Below, one piece after another: positions 54,069-63,679 of a stretch of 64,000 bases of DNA (its first letter is position 1; the number at the start of each line of letters is the position of its first letter). Under the pieces are notes generated by a model, which searched no databases, was not told where the DNA came from, and saw only the letters and a program-made list of their open reading frames with translations. Origin of the DNA: Halothiobacillus sp. (GTDB lineage Bacteria; Pseudomonadota; Gammaproteobacteria; Halothiobacillales; Halothiobacillaceae). Position numbers and translations under genes: made by a program. The stretch covers positions 868,001-932,000 of the forward strand of contig JADQCE010000002.1 in NCBI GenBank assembly GCA_016278265.1, written 5' to 3'.

Positions 54069-57000
54069 TGTTCGCCGGGGTTGTCCGTCACGGCACGCTG
54101 GTCACCGTCGTCACCCTGATCATTGCCATTCTCGGGGCGGTCGCCGCCTGGCGGATCCCGGTGCAGATGATCCCGGATCTCGATGTGCGCATCATCACCG
54201 TCGAGACCCGCTGGCCAGGTGCCACGCCCCAGGACATCGAGAAGGACATCCTGATCGAGCAGGAGCGCTACCTGCGCAATATCCCCGGTCTGGCCGAACT
54301 CAACGCCACCGCCACGAGCGATGCAGCAGAGATCGAACTGGAATTTCCCTTCGGCACTGATATCACCGAGGCGCTGGTCAAGGTCAACAACGCCCTGAGC
54401 CAGGTGCCGGATTACCCGCGCAACGTCGACGAACCGCGCATCGCGGCCACCTCGTTTTCCTCCAATGCCTTCATGTACTTCCGGGTCGCGACGCTGCCGG
54501 ACAACCCGCGTGGTCTGGACATTGATCTGATGCGCGACTTCGTCTACGACGAGGTCCGCTCGCGCATGGAGAGTGTGCCCGGGGTCTCGGAGGTCACCAT
54601 GCGCGGCGGCGCCGAGCGGCAGATGCAGATCCACGTCGACGAACGCCAGCTGGCGCGCCGCGGACTGACCCTGCTCGATCTGCGTGATGCCATTCGCGCG
54701 CGCAACCAGGACATTTCCGGCGGGGAGGTGGATGCGGGCAAACGACGGTATCTGCTGCGCACCGTGGGTCGTTTCGCCAGCGCCGAGGAGCTCGAGCAAC
54801 TGGTGATCACCCGGCGGGGCGATGCCGTCATCCGGCTGGGTGACGTGGCGGAGGTCGAGCAAGGTGGGTCGCGCCAGCGGGCGCTCGCCTTCACCAACGG
54901 CCAGAAGGTGATCGGTCTGCAGGTGCGCCGCGAGAGTGGCTCGAATGTCATCGACATCAAGTACGCCATGATCGACGAGGTCGAGCGCATCAACGAGGAG
55001 GTGCTCGAGCCGGCCGGGATGATCCTGGAGCTCAACACCGATGATGCGCGCTACGTCGAGGCCTCGATCCAGAACGTCTGGGTCAATATGGGTCTCGGGG
55101 CGGCGTTCGCGACCTTGGTCCTGTTCCTGTTTCTTCGCTCGACCCGCGCCACCCTGGTCGGGGTCATCGGCATTCCGTTGTGTGCGATCGCCGCGTTTCT
55201 CGGGCTGCTGATCACCGGGCGGACCATCAACGTGATCTCGCTCGCCGGGGTGGCCTTCGCCATTGGCATGACCGTGGACAACAGCATCGTGGTGCTGGAG
55301 AACATCGAGCGATTGCGTCGCCGGGGCATGGCCCGGCTGGAATCCGCGGTCGAGGGCGTACGCGAGGTGTGGCCGGCGGTGCTGGCCTCGACGGCAACCA
55401 CTGTCTTGGTGTTTCTGCCGATTCTCTTCATCCGGGGAGAGGCGGGCCAGTTGTACTCGGATGTGGCCATCGCGATCGCCGCGGCGATCACGGCCTCGAT
55501 GCTGGTCGCGGTGATGCTGATCCCGACCCTCAGTGCGCGCCTGGATTTCGGTGGGTCAGGCCACGAAGGGGGGCGGACCCCGGCATGGGGAAGGGCCATC
55601 GAGGCAGGGGTGCGCGGCATGATCGGGTCGCGGCTGCGACGCGGGATCACCATGGCCGTGGTGCTGGCGGTGAGCGTGTCGATCGTCGCGTTTCTCACCC
55701 CGCCAGCCGAATACCTGCCGGAAGGGGAAGAGCCCAAGACCTTCGCGGTGATGAACGCGCCGCCGGGCTACAACCTCGAGGAGATGGCGCGGATCGCCGA
55801 GGAGGTCGAGGCGCACCTCTTGCCGGAGGTCGATGCAGACCCTGGCGCCTTCGAGCGAGGCGAAACCCCCGTCCCGCCGCTGCGCAACTTGGTCATGCAG
55901 GTCCAGCCCACTCAGATCCGGGTGATCTCGGAGACGATCTACCCGGATCATATCGACGCGCTGATGACCGAAATCACGCGTTTCTACGAGCAGTACCCGG
56001 GGATGCGGGCCTTTGCGGCCAAGGGATCGATCATTTCCAGCAACGATGGGGGTACCCGCAGCATCTCGCTGGATATCGCCGGGTCCGATCTGGCCGATAT
56101 CTACGAGGTGGCGAATCGTGCCTACGAGCGGGCCGAATTGATCTTCGACAACCCCCGCATTCAGACGCGACCGTCGACACTGGAACTCGCCCAGCCGCTG
56201 GTCGAGATCCGCCCCGACTGGGACCGGACGGCAAAACTGGGGTTGAGCATGGAGGCGATCGGCTTTTCCGTCTCGGCCCTGACGGAAGGGGCCTACGTGG
56301 ATGATTTCTTTCTCGACGACGACAAGATCGACATCTACCTCTACGGTTCGGGCGGGCGCGACCCGCGTCTAGCGCGACTCGACGAGATCCTGTTGAAAAG
56401 CCCCCAGGGCGCCAGCCTGCCGTTGTCATCGATAGCGCGTATCGACACGCGGGTGGACACCAGCATCGTGCGTCGTGTCGATGGCAAACGGATGGTGACC
56501 CTCGACATCATCCCGCCGGAGTCCGTGGCCCTAGAGGCCGGGGTCGAGCGGGTGCGCGAGGAGCTGGTCGGCGAGATGCGCGCCGCGGGAGAGATCCCTG
56601 CCGGTGTCAGCCTGTCGATCTCCGGGGCGTCCGATCAGCTCAACGCCACCCGCAAGGCGCTTTCCGGCAATTTCGTGATCGCGTTGGCGATCATCTATCT
56701 GCTTCTGGTCGCCATCTTCACCCACTGGCGATACCCGTTGCTGATCATGACCGCGATTCCCCTCGGTATCGCCGGTGGCATTGCCGGGCTGGCGCTGATG
56801 AACCTGGTGGGTGGTCTGCTGCCGGCAGTCGGTCTGAAGGCCATCAGTCAGCCGTTCGACATGATCACCATGCTCGGCTTTCTGATCCTGATGGGCACGG
56901 TGGTCAACAATCCGATTCTGCTGGTCGAACAGGCCCGGCGGAGTTTCGCCGACGGACGCGACGCGGTCGGGGCGGTGATGGATGCCGTCGCGGTGCGGCT

Positions 57001-57211
57001 GCGCCCGATCGTGATGACCACCCTGACCACCATCAGCGGCCTCTCGCCGCTGGTATTGATTCCCGGGGAGGGGACCGAGCTTTATCGCGGGGTCGGGGCG
57101 ATCGTGATGTTCGGATTGCTGGGCGCAACCATCGTGACACTCACCTTCCTGCCCGCCCTGACGGCGACCGTCCTCGGGATTGCCCAACGGCGGCGCGCAC
57201 GGGCGGCCTGA
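54068..57211 (+). CDS. RND-family efflux permease (AcrB/HAE1-like)
   Basis: A 1047-residue proton-driven inner-membrane pump with the twelve-helix RND layout and two large periplasmic loops. The TM4 block reads IGMTVDNSIVVLENIERLRR (the first Asp is kept, the second is Asn). TM10 reads ILMGTVVNNPILLVEQARRS with Asn where AcrB has the relay Lys, so it belongs to the VDN/NN branch of the family rather than AcrB proper. Porter sequences include SEVTMRGGAERQMQIHVDER. Substrate unknown (small molecules likely). It is co-translated with the adaptor. A bidirectional terminator follows. Confidence 0.93.
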   Translation: MFAGVVRHGTLVTVVTLIIAILGAVAAWRIPVQMIPDLDVRIITVETRWPGATPQDIEKDILIEQERYLRNIPGLAELNATATSDAAEIELEFPFGTDITEALVKVNNALSQVPDYPRNVDEPRIAATSFSSNAFMYFRVATLPDNPRGLDIDLMRDFVYDEVRSRMESVPGVSEVTMRGGAERQMQIHVDERQLARRGLTLLDLRDAIRARNQDISGGEVDAGKRRYLLRTVGRFASAEELEQLVITRRGDAVIRLGDVAEVEQGGSRQRALAFTNGQKVIGLQVRRESGSNVIDIKYAMIDEVERINEEVLEPAGMILELNTDDARYVEASIQNVWVNMGLGAAFATLVLFLFLRSTRATLVGVIGIPLCAIAAFLGLLITGRTINVISLAGVAFAIGMTVDNSIVVLENIERLRRRGMARLESAVEGVREVWPAVLASTATTVLVFLPILFIRGEAGQLYSDVAIAIAAAITASMLVAVMLIPTLSARLDFGGSGHEGGRTPAWGRAIEAGVRGMIGSRLRRGITMAVVLAVSVSIVAFLTPPAEYLPEGEEPKTFAVMNAPPGYNLEEMARIAEEVEAHLLPEVDADPGAFERGETPVPPLRNLVMQVQPTQIRVISETIYPDHIDALMTEITRFYEQYPGMRAFAAKGSIISSNDGGTRSISLDIAGSDLADIYEVANRAYERAELIFDNPRIQTRPSTLELAQPLVEIRPDWDRTAKLGLSMEAIGFSVSALTEGAYVDDFFLDDDKIDIYLYGSGGRDPRLARLDEILLKSPQGASLPLSSIARIDTRVDTSIVRRVDGKRMVTLDIIPPESVALEAGVERVREELVGEMRAAGEIPAGVSLSISGASDQLNATRKALSGNFVIALAIIYLLLVAIFTHWRYPLLIMTAIPLGIAGGIAGLALMNLVGGLLPAVGLKAISQPFDMITMLGFLILMGTVVNNPILLVEQARRSFADGRDAVGAVMDAVAVRLRPIVMTTLTTISGLSPLVLIPGEGTELYRGVGAIVMFGLLGATIVTLTFLPALTATVLGIAQRRRARAA

Positions 57212-57223
57212 TCCGGCACAAAC

Positions 57224-57260
57224 AAAAAGCCCCGAGGGCAATGCCTTCGGGGCTTTTCTT
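57224..57260. terminator. Bidirectional terminator after RND permease and tRNA-fMet copy 1
   Basis: AGCCCCGAGGGC and GCCTTCGGGGCT pair over 12 bp with one G:U and loop AAT. Five As lie before it and TTTTCTT after. It stops the RND operon on one strand and the tRNA on the other. Confidence 0.9.
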
Positions 57261-57263
57261 ATC

Positions 57264-57340
<77 letters not shown>

Positions 57341-57355
57341 TCTGGTATGGCGCGC

Positions 57356-57383
57356 ATTGTACGCAGACCCGCCACGCTGTCAA
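57356..57383 (-). promoter_or_regulatory. Sigma-70 promoter of tRNA-fMet copy 1
   Basis: On the minus strand a perfect TTGACA (57378-57383) is followed after 16 nt by TACAAT (57356-57361). This ends 15 nt before the mature 5' end of the tRNA. Confidence 0.85.
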
Positions 57384-57418
57384 GGGAAGATCCACACGAA
57401 TCTGATTCCCCTCGAAAA

Positions 57419-57456
57419 TGAAAAAAGCCCCGAAGGCGATGCCTCGGGGCTTTTTT
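57419..57456. terminator. Terminator after tRNA-fMet copy 2
   Basis: AGCCCCGAAGGC and GCCTCGGGGCT pair with one bulged A, flanked by six As and six Ts. It closely resembles the terminator after copy 1, so the whole tRNA-plus-terminator unit looks duplicated. Confidence 0.9.
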
Positions 57457-57461
57457 GAATC

Positions 57462-57538
<77 letters not shown>

Positions 57539-57544
57539 AGATGA

Positions 57545-57550
57545 ATTATA
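57545..57550 (-). promoter_or_regulatory. -10 box of tRNA-fMet copy 2 promoter
   Basis: A perfect TATAAT on the minus strand ends six bases before the tRNA 5' end, so transcription should begin at or within a base or two of the mature end. The -35 is weak (TTGTGT about 20 nt upstream). The box lies between metG and the tRNA, so both a metG read-through and an own promoter are possible. Confidence 0.7.
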
Positions 57551-57582
57551 CACAGATCCGGGCCGAAGTCACACAACCGTTA

Positions 57583-59643
57583 CTACTTTACCCGCGTGCC
57601 CGGCGTGGCGCCGTCGTCCGGCGAGAGGATGTGCAGGTCCGAACCACCGGAGCCCGCCGCCAGCACCATGCCCTCGGAGAGACCGAACTTCATCTTGCGC
57701 GGGGCGAGGTTGGCGACCATGACGGTGTGACGTCCGACCAGCGTGGCCGGGTCGTAGGCGGCCTTGATGCCGGCAAACACTTGGCGTGGCTTGTCTTCGC
57801 CGATATCGAGCGACAGGCGCAACAGCTTGTCGGCCCCCTCGACGTGATCGGCCTCGAGGATTTTCGCGATGCGCAGGTCGACGGCACCGAACTGCTTGAT
57901 GTCGATGGTCTCGGCGATCGGCTCGATCTCACGCTCGACCGACTTTTGCTCTGCCGTACTCGTCGCGCCGCCCGCCTTGGTGTTGGCCTCGTCGATGGCA
58001 TCTTGCTTGGCCGCCGCCAGAAGTGCCTCGATCGACGACCCCTCGATCCGCTGCATCATCGGCTTGAACTTGTTGACCGGATGATCGAGCAGCGGCTGGT
58101 CCAGCCCCTGCCAGCTCAGCGCCTCGATATTGAGGAATTCGGCTGCCTTGGAGGCGAGCTTCGGCAATACCGGAGAGAGATAGGTCATCAGCACGGCAAA
58201 GGCGTTGATGCCGTCGGTGCAGATTGCCTGGACCTCGTCACGGGTGGTCTCGTCCTTGGCCAAGACCCAGGGCTTGCGCTCGTCGATGTACTGGTTGGCC
58301 CGGTCGGCCAGCGCCATGATTTCGCGCATGGCCGCGCTGTATTCGCGGCGCTCGTAGCGCTGGGCGATGCCGGCGGCCGCGTCCGTCATCTCGCGATGCA
58401 GTTCCGGGCGCTCCAGTTCGGCCGCCACTCGACCGTCGAAGTGCTTCTTGATAAAGCCCGCACAGCGGCTGGCGATATTGACCACCTTGCCCACCAGATC
58501 CGCGTTGACGCGGTAGCGGAAGTCTTCGAGGTTGAGATCGATGTCGTCGATGCCCGAGCCGAGCTTGGCGGCGAAGTAGTAGCGCAGCGCCTCTGGGTCG
58601 AGGTGCTCGAGGTAGGTCTTGGCCTTGATGAAGGTGCCGCGCGACTTGCTCATCTTCTCGCCGTTCAGGGTGAGAAAGCCGTGGGCGTGGATCGCATCCG
58701 GGGTGCGCATCCCGGCACCCATCAGGGTGGCCGGCCAGAACAGCGTGTGGAAGTAGGCGATGTCCTTGCCGATGAAGTGCACCAGCTCGGTGTCGGCATC
58801 CGGGCCCCAGAACTCGTCGAACGACAGCCCCTCGCGACGGGCCAGCTCGATGAACGAACCGATGTAGCCGATCGGCGCGTCCAGCCAGACGTAGAAGAAC
58901 TTGCCCGGCGCGCCCGGGATCTCGAAGCCGAAGTAGGGTGCGTCGCGGGAGATGTCCCAGGACTGCAGGCCCGAGTCGAACCATTCCTGGAGCTTGGCCT
59001 TGATCGACGGCTGGACCTCGGCCTGATCGAGCCAGGTCTTGAGCCGCTCGCCAATCTTGGGCAGGTCGAAGAAATAGTGTTCCGAGTCGCGCTCGACCGG
59101 CGTGGTGCCGGAAAGCACGGACTTCGGATTCTTCAAGTCGGTGGGCGCATAGGTCGCGCCGCAGACTTCGCAGTTGTCACCATGCTGGTCGTCGGCGCCG
59201 CACTTGGGGCAGGTGCCCTTGATGAACCGGTCCGGCAGGAACATCTGCTCGGTCTCGTCGAAGGCCTGCTTGATGGTCTTGCGACTGATCAGGCCGGCCG
59301 CATCGAGCTTGCCGAAGATCTCCTCGGCCATTTTGCGATTGTCGTCGGTATGCGTGCTACCGAAGTTGTCGAAACCGATGTCGAAGCCCTGGAAATCCGC
59401 CTCGTGGAGCTGGTGGATCTTGGCGATCAGTTCCTCGGGCGTCATGCCCTCCTGCTTGGCGCGCAACATGATCGGCGTGCCGTGGGTGTCGTCGGCGCAG
59501 ACGTAGCGGCACTCGTTGCCGAACAGCTTCTGTGCACGCACCCAGATGTCGGTCTGGATGGTCTCGATGATATGACCGAGGTGCAACGGACCGTTGGCGT
59601 AGGGGAGGGCGGAGGTGACGAGAATCCGGCGTTGTGTGTCCAT
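57583..59643 (-). CDS. metG: Methionyl-tRNA synthetase
   Basis: A 686-residue class I synthetase charging both initiator and elongator tRNA-Met. HIGH-type motif HLGH at residues 21-24; KMSKS at 330-334. The zinc-binding knuckle [21 protein letters not shown] marks the E. coli type. The C-terminal domain (from about 580; [20 protein letters not shown]) is the EMAP/Trbp111-like tRNA-binding and dimerisation domain, joined by a Lys/Glu/Ala-rich linker. The length is E. coli-like (677). It is followed directly by two initiator tRNA genes, substrates of this very enzyme, and is divergent from a glycosyltransferase gene. Confidence 0.97.
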   Translation of the reverse strand: MDTQRRILVTSALPYANGPLHLGHIIETIQTDIWVRAQKLFGNECRYVCADDTHGTPIMLRAKQEGMTPEELIAKIHQLHEADFQGFDIGFDNFGSTHTDDNRKMAEEIFGKLDAAGLISRKTIKQAFDETEQMFLPDRFIKGTCPKCGADDQHGDNCEVCGATYAPTDLKNPKSVLSGTTPVERDSEHYFFDLPKIGERLKTWLDQAEVQPSIKAKLQEWFDSGLQSWDISRDAPYFGFEIPGAPGKFFYVWLDAPIGYIGSFIELARREGLSFDEFWGPDADTELVHFIGKDIAYFHTLFWPATLMGAGMRTPDAIHAHGFLTLNGEKMSKSRGTFIKAKTYLEHLDPEALRYYFAAKLGSGIDDIDLNLEDFRYRVNADLVGKVVNIASRCAGFIKKHFDGRVAAELERPELHREMTDAAAGIAQRYERREYSAAMREIMALADRANQYIDERKPWVLAKDETTRDEVQAICTDGINAFAVLMTYLSPVLPKLASKAAEFLNIEALSWQGLDQPLLDHPVNKFKPMMQRIEGSSIEALLAAAKQDAIDEANTKAGGATSTAEQKSVEREIEPIAETIDIKQFGAVDLRIAKILEADHVEGADKLLRLSLDIGEDKPRQVFAGIKAAYDPATLVGRHTVMVANLAPRKMKFGLSEGMVLAAGSGGSDLHILSPDDGATPGTRVK

Positions 59644-59835
59644 GCGTATGCGCTGTCTTTATTAAGTAAGGTGATCGGGCCGTCGGGCGGCATAACCTCG
59701 AAAGGGCACGCCCCACAGGCGGCATCGGTGACGATTGGTTATTCAGGGCGCGGCAGTTTAGCATGCAGCGACGTTGCCAGATTCCGGTGCCGTGCCACCG
59801 CCAACCCGCTTAAATCCGTCAGGACGCCCGACTGC

Positions 59836-60804
59836 ATGCGTATCGCGATTGTCGCCCCCGACCTCCCGGACGAGGTCATTCCCACCTTCCCCGCCCTGAC
59901 CGACGCCGTGCGTGCCCGGCCGGGCCTTAAGTTCAGCGTGATCACCGGCCCCGAGGCGGCAGGATGGTTTCGCCGTCACCCGGACGTCGACGAGGTCGTG
60001 GTGTTCGACGGCACGGCGCTGCTTGCATCGCGCTGGACGCCGGCAGGCTGGCGCGCCGGTCGTGCCTGGAAAGAGGCCTTGCGCGCGCACCCGCAACTGG
60101 AGCAGTGCGAGTACGTGATCGACCCGTTCGGTCGCCCGGAGACCCTGGCGATGGCAAAGCGCGTCGCCGCCACCTCGGTGGGTATTGCCCGACCGGCCAA
60201 GGGTCGGCTGCCGAGACGGCAACCCTATGATTCGCAATACCCGGTTCCGGATGATCTGCACCGCGTGCAGGCCGTGCGCGTACTATTGGCGGCGGTACTC
60301 GAATATTCGCTGCACGATCTCAACCCGGATTACGGGCTGTCGATCGAGGCCGAGCCGGTGGTTACGGACCTGTTGGTGGATACCGATGGTTTGCCATTCG
60401 AGCAAACGGGCATCGAGTTGATCCGACGACGTCTCGCCGAAACCGGGGTGAGCCTGGATGACGTCTCGGCCCATCCCCCCGGCGACATGGATGAATGGCA
60501 GCGCCGGCTGACACAGAGCCGTTACGTGCTGGTCGGCAACAACCGCTGCGGCTGGCTCGCGGCCGCGCTCGGCATCCCCGGGGTTTGCGTCTGTCGTGAT
60601 GGCGAGGCCAAGCACGACGGCGTGATCACCACCCGGCGCTCCCGGCAGAAGCTGATCAATGTCGATCATCCGCCGATGAACCAGCCGGAGATCGTGGTGG
60701 AATCGATCATCCAGGTGATCACGCAGGGCAAGGCGCCGATCGAGCTGCCGGAAGAGCCGTCGTCCAGCCCAGACGGCGTCGAGGTCACACCCGAACGCCC
60801 ATGA
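59836..60804 (+). CDS. Glycosyltransferase family 9 (heptosyltransferase-like)
   Basis: 322 residues in a GT-B fold arrangement. The N-terminal Rossmann domain starts RIAIVAPDLPDEVIPTFPAL and continues KFSVITGPEAAGWFRRHPDV and DEVVVFDG, the layout of WaaC/WaaF-type LPS heptosyltransferases. The C-terminal half contains the sugar-nucleotide region RYVLVGNNRCGWLAAALGIP, but the classical DTG-LxHxAAA pattern is degenerate (NNRCGWLAAAL). It may therefore use another sugar donor or be a diverged paralogue. The longer frame upstream overlaps metG antisense and is not coding. Its stop overlaps murB by 4 nt. Confidence 0.75.
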   Translation: MRIAIVAPDLPDEVIPTFPALTDAVRARPGLKFSVITGPEAAGWFRRHPDVDEVVVFDGTALLASRWTPAGWRAGRAWKEALRAHPQLEQCEYVIDPFGRPETLAMAKRVAATSVGIARPAKGRLPRRQPYDSQYPVPDDLHRVQAVRVLLAAVLEYSLHDLNPDYGLSIEAEPVVTDLLVDTDGLPFEQTGIELIRRRLAETGVSLDDVSAHPPGDMDEWQRRLTQSRYVLVGNNRCGWLAAALGIPGVCVCRDGEAKHDGVITTRRSRQKLINVDHPPMNQPEIVVESIIQVITQGKAPIELPEEPSSSPDGVEVTPERP

Positions 60805-61910
60805 ATTCGACCAGCGTGGGGACCGAAGCGGTGACGGGTGCCGCCGAACGCCCGGCCTTTGAATGGGTCGATGACGCCCCGTTGCCAAATACGCTTCGGC
60901 TGCCGGCCAAGGCCGAACGCATGCTCGTGTTCAATGACGTCTCCGAGGCCACGTTGTCTACGCCCGAGGTGGCCGACTGGTTGGCCGACCCCGATACCCG
61001 TGTGGCCGCCGGCGGCTCCAACGTTGTCTTCGCCACGCCCCGAATTCCCCAGGCCGTGATGATCGTCGCTTCCGGGTGGTCGGCGGAGCCTACGGCTGCC
61101 GGCGCGATCGAGTTGTCCGTGGAGGCGGGGTTGGGATTGGATGCGCTGGTGCGAGCCACTGCCGGGCGTGGCTGGTTCGGACTGGAGGCGCTTGCCGAAA
61201 TACCCGGCACCGTTGGTGCGGCCCCGATGCAGAACGTTGGGGCGTATGGAACCGAAATCGCCGACCGGACGCGTTGGGTCGAGGTGTGGGATCGCCGGGA
61301 GCGACGCATCGAACGATTTGCTCGTGACGCCTGTGACTTTTCCTATCGCAGCAGTCGTTTCAAGCGCGAACCGGGCCGCTGGCTGATCGTGAGGGTCGGG
61401 TTGCGCCTGTCGGCAACGCCACCGGCTAATTGGCCGCCGGTGGCCTATCCGGGATTGGACGAGGCCGTGGGCGACTGGAGTGCGCGGACCGGTCGGGCGC
61501 GCTCGGCGATGTCGCCGGCGGAGTACGCGGAGGTGATCACCACGGTTCGCCTGGCCAAGTTGCCCGACTGGCGCGGTGGGTGGCCCGGTAGTGCCGGCAG
61601 TTTCTTTCACAATCCGGTCGTGGCGCCAGAAGCGGCCGCTCGCTTGTCGCGACGCTGGCCGGACATGCCCCGTTTCGATGTTCCGGGTGGGGTGAAGATC
61701 CCCGCCGGCTGGCTGATCGAAACGGCAGGCCTGAAGGGCCGCCGCGAGGGAGCGGTCGCCGTGTCATCACGGCATGCCCTGGTGCTCGAGCACCACGGCG
61801 GGGCGAGCGGCGCGGCATTTCTCCGTTTTTCCGAGTCGGTGCGTGACCGGGTGGAAGACGAGACGGGTATTCGTTTGATGGTCGAACCGGAGTGCGTCAC
61901 CGGTCGGTAG
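60801..61910 (+). CDS. murB: UDP-N-acetylenolpyruvoylglucosamine reductase
   Basis: A 369-residue flavoenzyme reducing UDP-GlcNAc-enolpyruvate to UDP-MurNAc in peptidoglycan synthesis. The FAD-binding segment RVAAGGSNVVFATPRIP is followed by WFGLEALAEIPGTVGAAPMQ and NVGAYGTEIADRTRWVEVWD. The catalytic Ser lies in WPGSAGSFFHNPVV, and the final acidic residue in LMVEPECV. It is the type I (E. coli-like) form with Tyr-loop insertions, slightly longer than E. coli (342) because of an N-terminal extension. It overlaps the GT9 gene by four bases; murB followed by a terminator closes the transcript. Confidence 0.95.
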   Translation: MNSTSVGTEAVTGAAERPAFEWVDDAPLPNTLRLPAKAERMLVFNDVSEATLSTPEVADWLADPDTRVAAGGSNVVFATPRIPQAVMIVASGWSAEPTAAGAIELSVEAGLGLDALVRATAGRGWFGLEALAEIPGTVGAAPMQNVGAYGTEIADRTRWVEVWDRRERRIERFARDACDFSYRSSRFKREPGRWLIVRVGLRLSATPPANWPPVAYPGLDEAVGDWSARTGRARSAMSPAEYAEVITTVRLAKLPDWRGGWPGSAGSFFHNPVVAPEAAARLSRRWPDMPRFDVPGGVKIPAGWLIETAGLKGRREGAVAVSSRHALVLEHHGGASGAAFLRFSESVRDRVEDETGIRLMVEPECVTGR

Positions 61911-62083
61911 CCGTTCCCCATGGTGTTGCCGAGCCCGAGGGTTGCAAGCCGGGTGACAAGGGGGTCGTGCCGCCGCCGACCACCATCGAGAAGACGGGAA
62001 AGGGCCTGGGCGGAGGCTACGAGTCCCAGGACGGGCACGTCTGCGCGGAGTCGCTGTAAGACGGCGCCGACAGGTTCCGAATA

Positions 62084-62117
62084 CCACGACCCCGGAAGGT
62101 CTTCGGGGTTTTCGTGG
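62084..62117 (+). terminator. Intrinsic terminator after murB
   Basis: ACCCCGGAAG and CTTCGGGGT form a stem with one bulged G, followed by TTTT. An outer CCACGA/TCGTGG extends it. It lies directly next to the stop of the convergent acidic protein gene. Confidence 0.7.
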
Positions 62118-63632
62118 CTACCCGTTGCCCTTGCCGTGTTTGCGGGCAATCTCGGCATCGAGGAGGGCGTCGATGTCGTCCAGGTCGAATTCCTGGTCCT
62201 TGCCGTCGTCCTTGTCCTGTTCATCTTCCTTGGGGATCTCGACATCGTCGAGGTCGATCACGCCGTTCTCAGCCTCATCTTGCCGGTCCTCGCGCCTGTC
62301 ATCCTGCTGGGCTTCGGTGGACTCGGACGATTCCGGCTCTGCGTCCGGACTCGCCGGCTCGACAGGCTCGTTGCTGTCGGCCTTCCCGTTCTCGCTGTCG
62401 GCGGACGAGGGGGGCGTCTTTTCCTGATTGAGCTCGACGTCACTCGACGGCTGGGCGACTTCCTCGGCCTCGCCGGTCGCACCCGTCTCGTCGGCTAGCG
62501 TGGCTTCGTCGTTCGAACCCTCGTCGGCGGTTTCGGTGTCGGTATTCCTGGGTTGGGCCTCGGCGGCCGACTCGATGAGTTGATCAAGATCGTCGGTATC
62601 CGCTGAGACGTCGTCCTGTTCTCCCGCGGCTTCGACGGCTTGCTCCTTGGCTTCGGAAACAGCCTCGGCAGTGGTCTGTTCCGTGGGCTGATCAACGGCC
62701 TCGGTGGGCGCGTCGGTGTCCACCCCGGCGGTCTCTGCCTCGGAAGGCGAGGCGACGGATGGTTGTTCCTCGCGCGCCTTCGATGTCGCTTCCATGGCGT
62801 CGGTCTTTTCGTTCGAAACGCCCTCTGCGGCCATGGCGGCGGCCATTTCGTCCTCGGCGGAAAGGGTGGGCTCTTCCTGGCTGGGCTCTTCGGCAGTCGA
62901 TCCCCGACCCTCGTCGGCCGTGCCGGTTGAGTCGTCTTCGGCGTCGGTCGCGGTGGTGGATGCGACCAGGGCCTCCGTGAACACCTCGTCGGCGCGGCTC
63001 TTGGCCGTTTCACAATCCGCGCCCGCATCCATCTCCTGGACCATGACGATGGCCTTGAGCACGGTGGCCACATGTGGCTCGTTGTTGTAATCGAATTTGC
63101 GTCCGTATTCACGAACCATGACGTTCACGGTCTCCAGGCTTTCGGCAAGTTGTTTGGCCTGCCGGTCACGTTGTTCGCGCAGTTCGTTGACGTTGTTTTC
63201 GAGTTCGTTGATCCGTGAGTTATCACCGACGTTCTGTTCCGCCTGGGCGCGGGCGAGGGTCAATAGTTGGTCCAGGTCGGCCTGCCGCACCTGCAGAAAA
63301 CGCCTCGCGACCGCTGCCAGTTCGTATCGCTTGGGCTCAAGCCAGGGTTCGACCATGGCCTCGACGGCATCGAGGCTGCGTTCGGCATAACTTTCGCGCT
63401 GCTCGTCGTTGACCGTGAGTTCGGGCCAAACGCGCTGGACTTGACGATCGAGCATCTCTTCGGAGGCACGCATGATTGGATCGCGATCATCCAGCAGGCG
63501 TTCGGCGGCGTCCGTATGCCGTCGCTGTCCCCTCCAGAGCATGATGGCGAGGAGCAGTGAGATCACGATGAATCCCGCCAGTAATTCGGTGGCGATGATG
63601 GCCCAGTCTGAACTCAGGAAGTAATCGAGCAT
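62118..63632 (-). CDS. Membrane-anchored acidic protein of unknown function, C-terminal DIDALL motif
   Basis: 504 residues. A single N-terminal membrane helix (about 10-34, AIIATELLAGFIVISLLLAI) precedes a cytoplasmic helical domain (40-170). The helical domain includes WPELTVNDEQRESYAERSLD and a coiled coil SRINELENNVNELREQRDRQ; a further segment GRKFDYNNEPHVATVLKAIV follows. Residues about 225-480 are a low-complexity Glu/Asp/Thr/Ser/Ala stretch, expected to be disordered and highly negative. The end is compact again: DLDDIDALLDAEIARKHGKG. I do not recognise a family. The tail resembles the CheY-binding N-terminus of FliM (EIDALL). It is followed (46 nt upstream on the strand) by another membrane protein gene, so both may be in one operon. 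Confidence 0.6.
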   Translation of the reverse strand: MLDYFLSSDWAIIATELLAGFIVISLLLAIMLWRGQRRHTDAAERLLDDRDPIMRASEEMLDRQVQRVWPELTVNDEQRESYAERSLDAVEAMVEPWLEPKRYELAAVARRFLQVRQADLDQLLTLARAQAEQNVGDNSRINELENNVNELREQRDRQAKQLAESLETVNVMVREYGRKFDYNNEPHVATVLKAIVMVQEMDAGADCETAKSRADEVFTEALVASTTATDAEDDSTGTADEGRGSTAEEPSQEEPTLSAEDEMAAAMAAEGVSNEKTDAMEATSKAREEQPSVASPSEAETAGVDTDAPTEAVDQPTEQTTAEAVSEAKEQAVEAAGEQDDVSADTDDLDQLIESAAEAQPRNTDTETADEGSNDEATLADETGATGEAEEVAQPSSDVELNQEKTPPSSADSENGKADSNEPVEPASPDAEPESSESTEAQQDDRREDRQDEAENGVIDLDDVEIPKEDEQDKDDGKDQEFDLDDIDALLDAEIARKHGKGNG

Positions 63633-63679
63633 GTGTCCGTGTTCCGTGATGTGGCGATTGTGCGTGATGGTCGGCGGGT

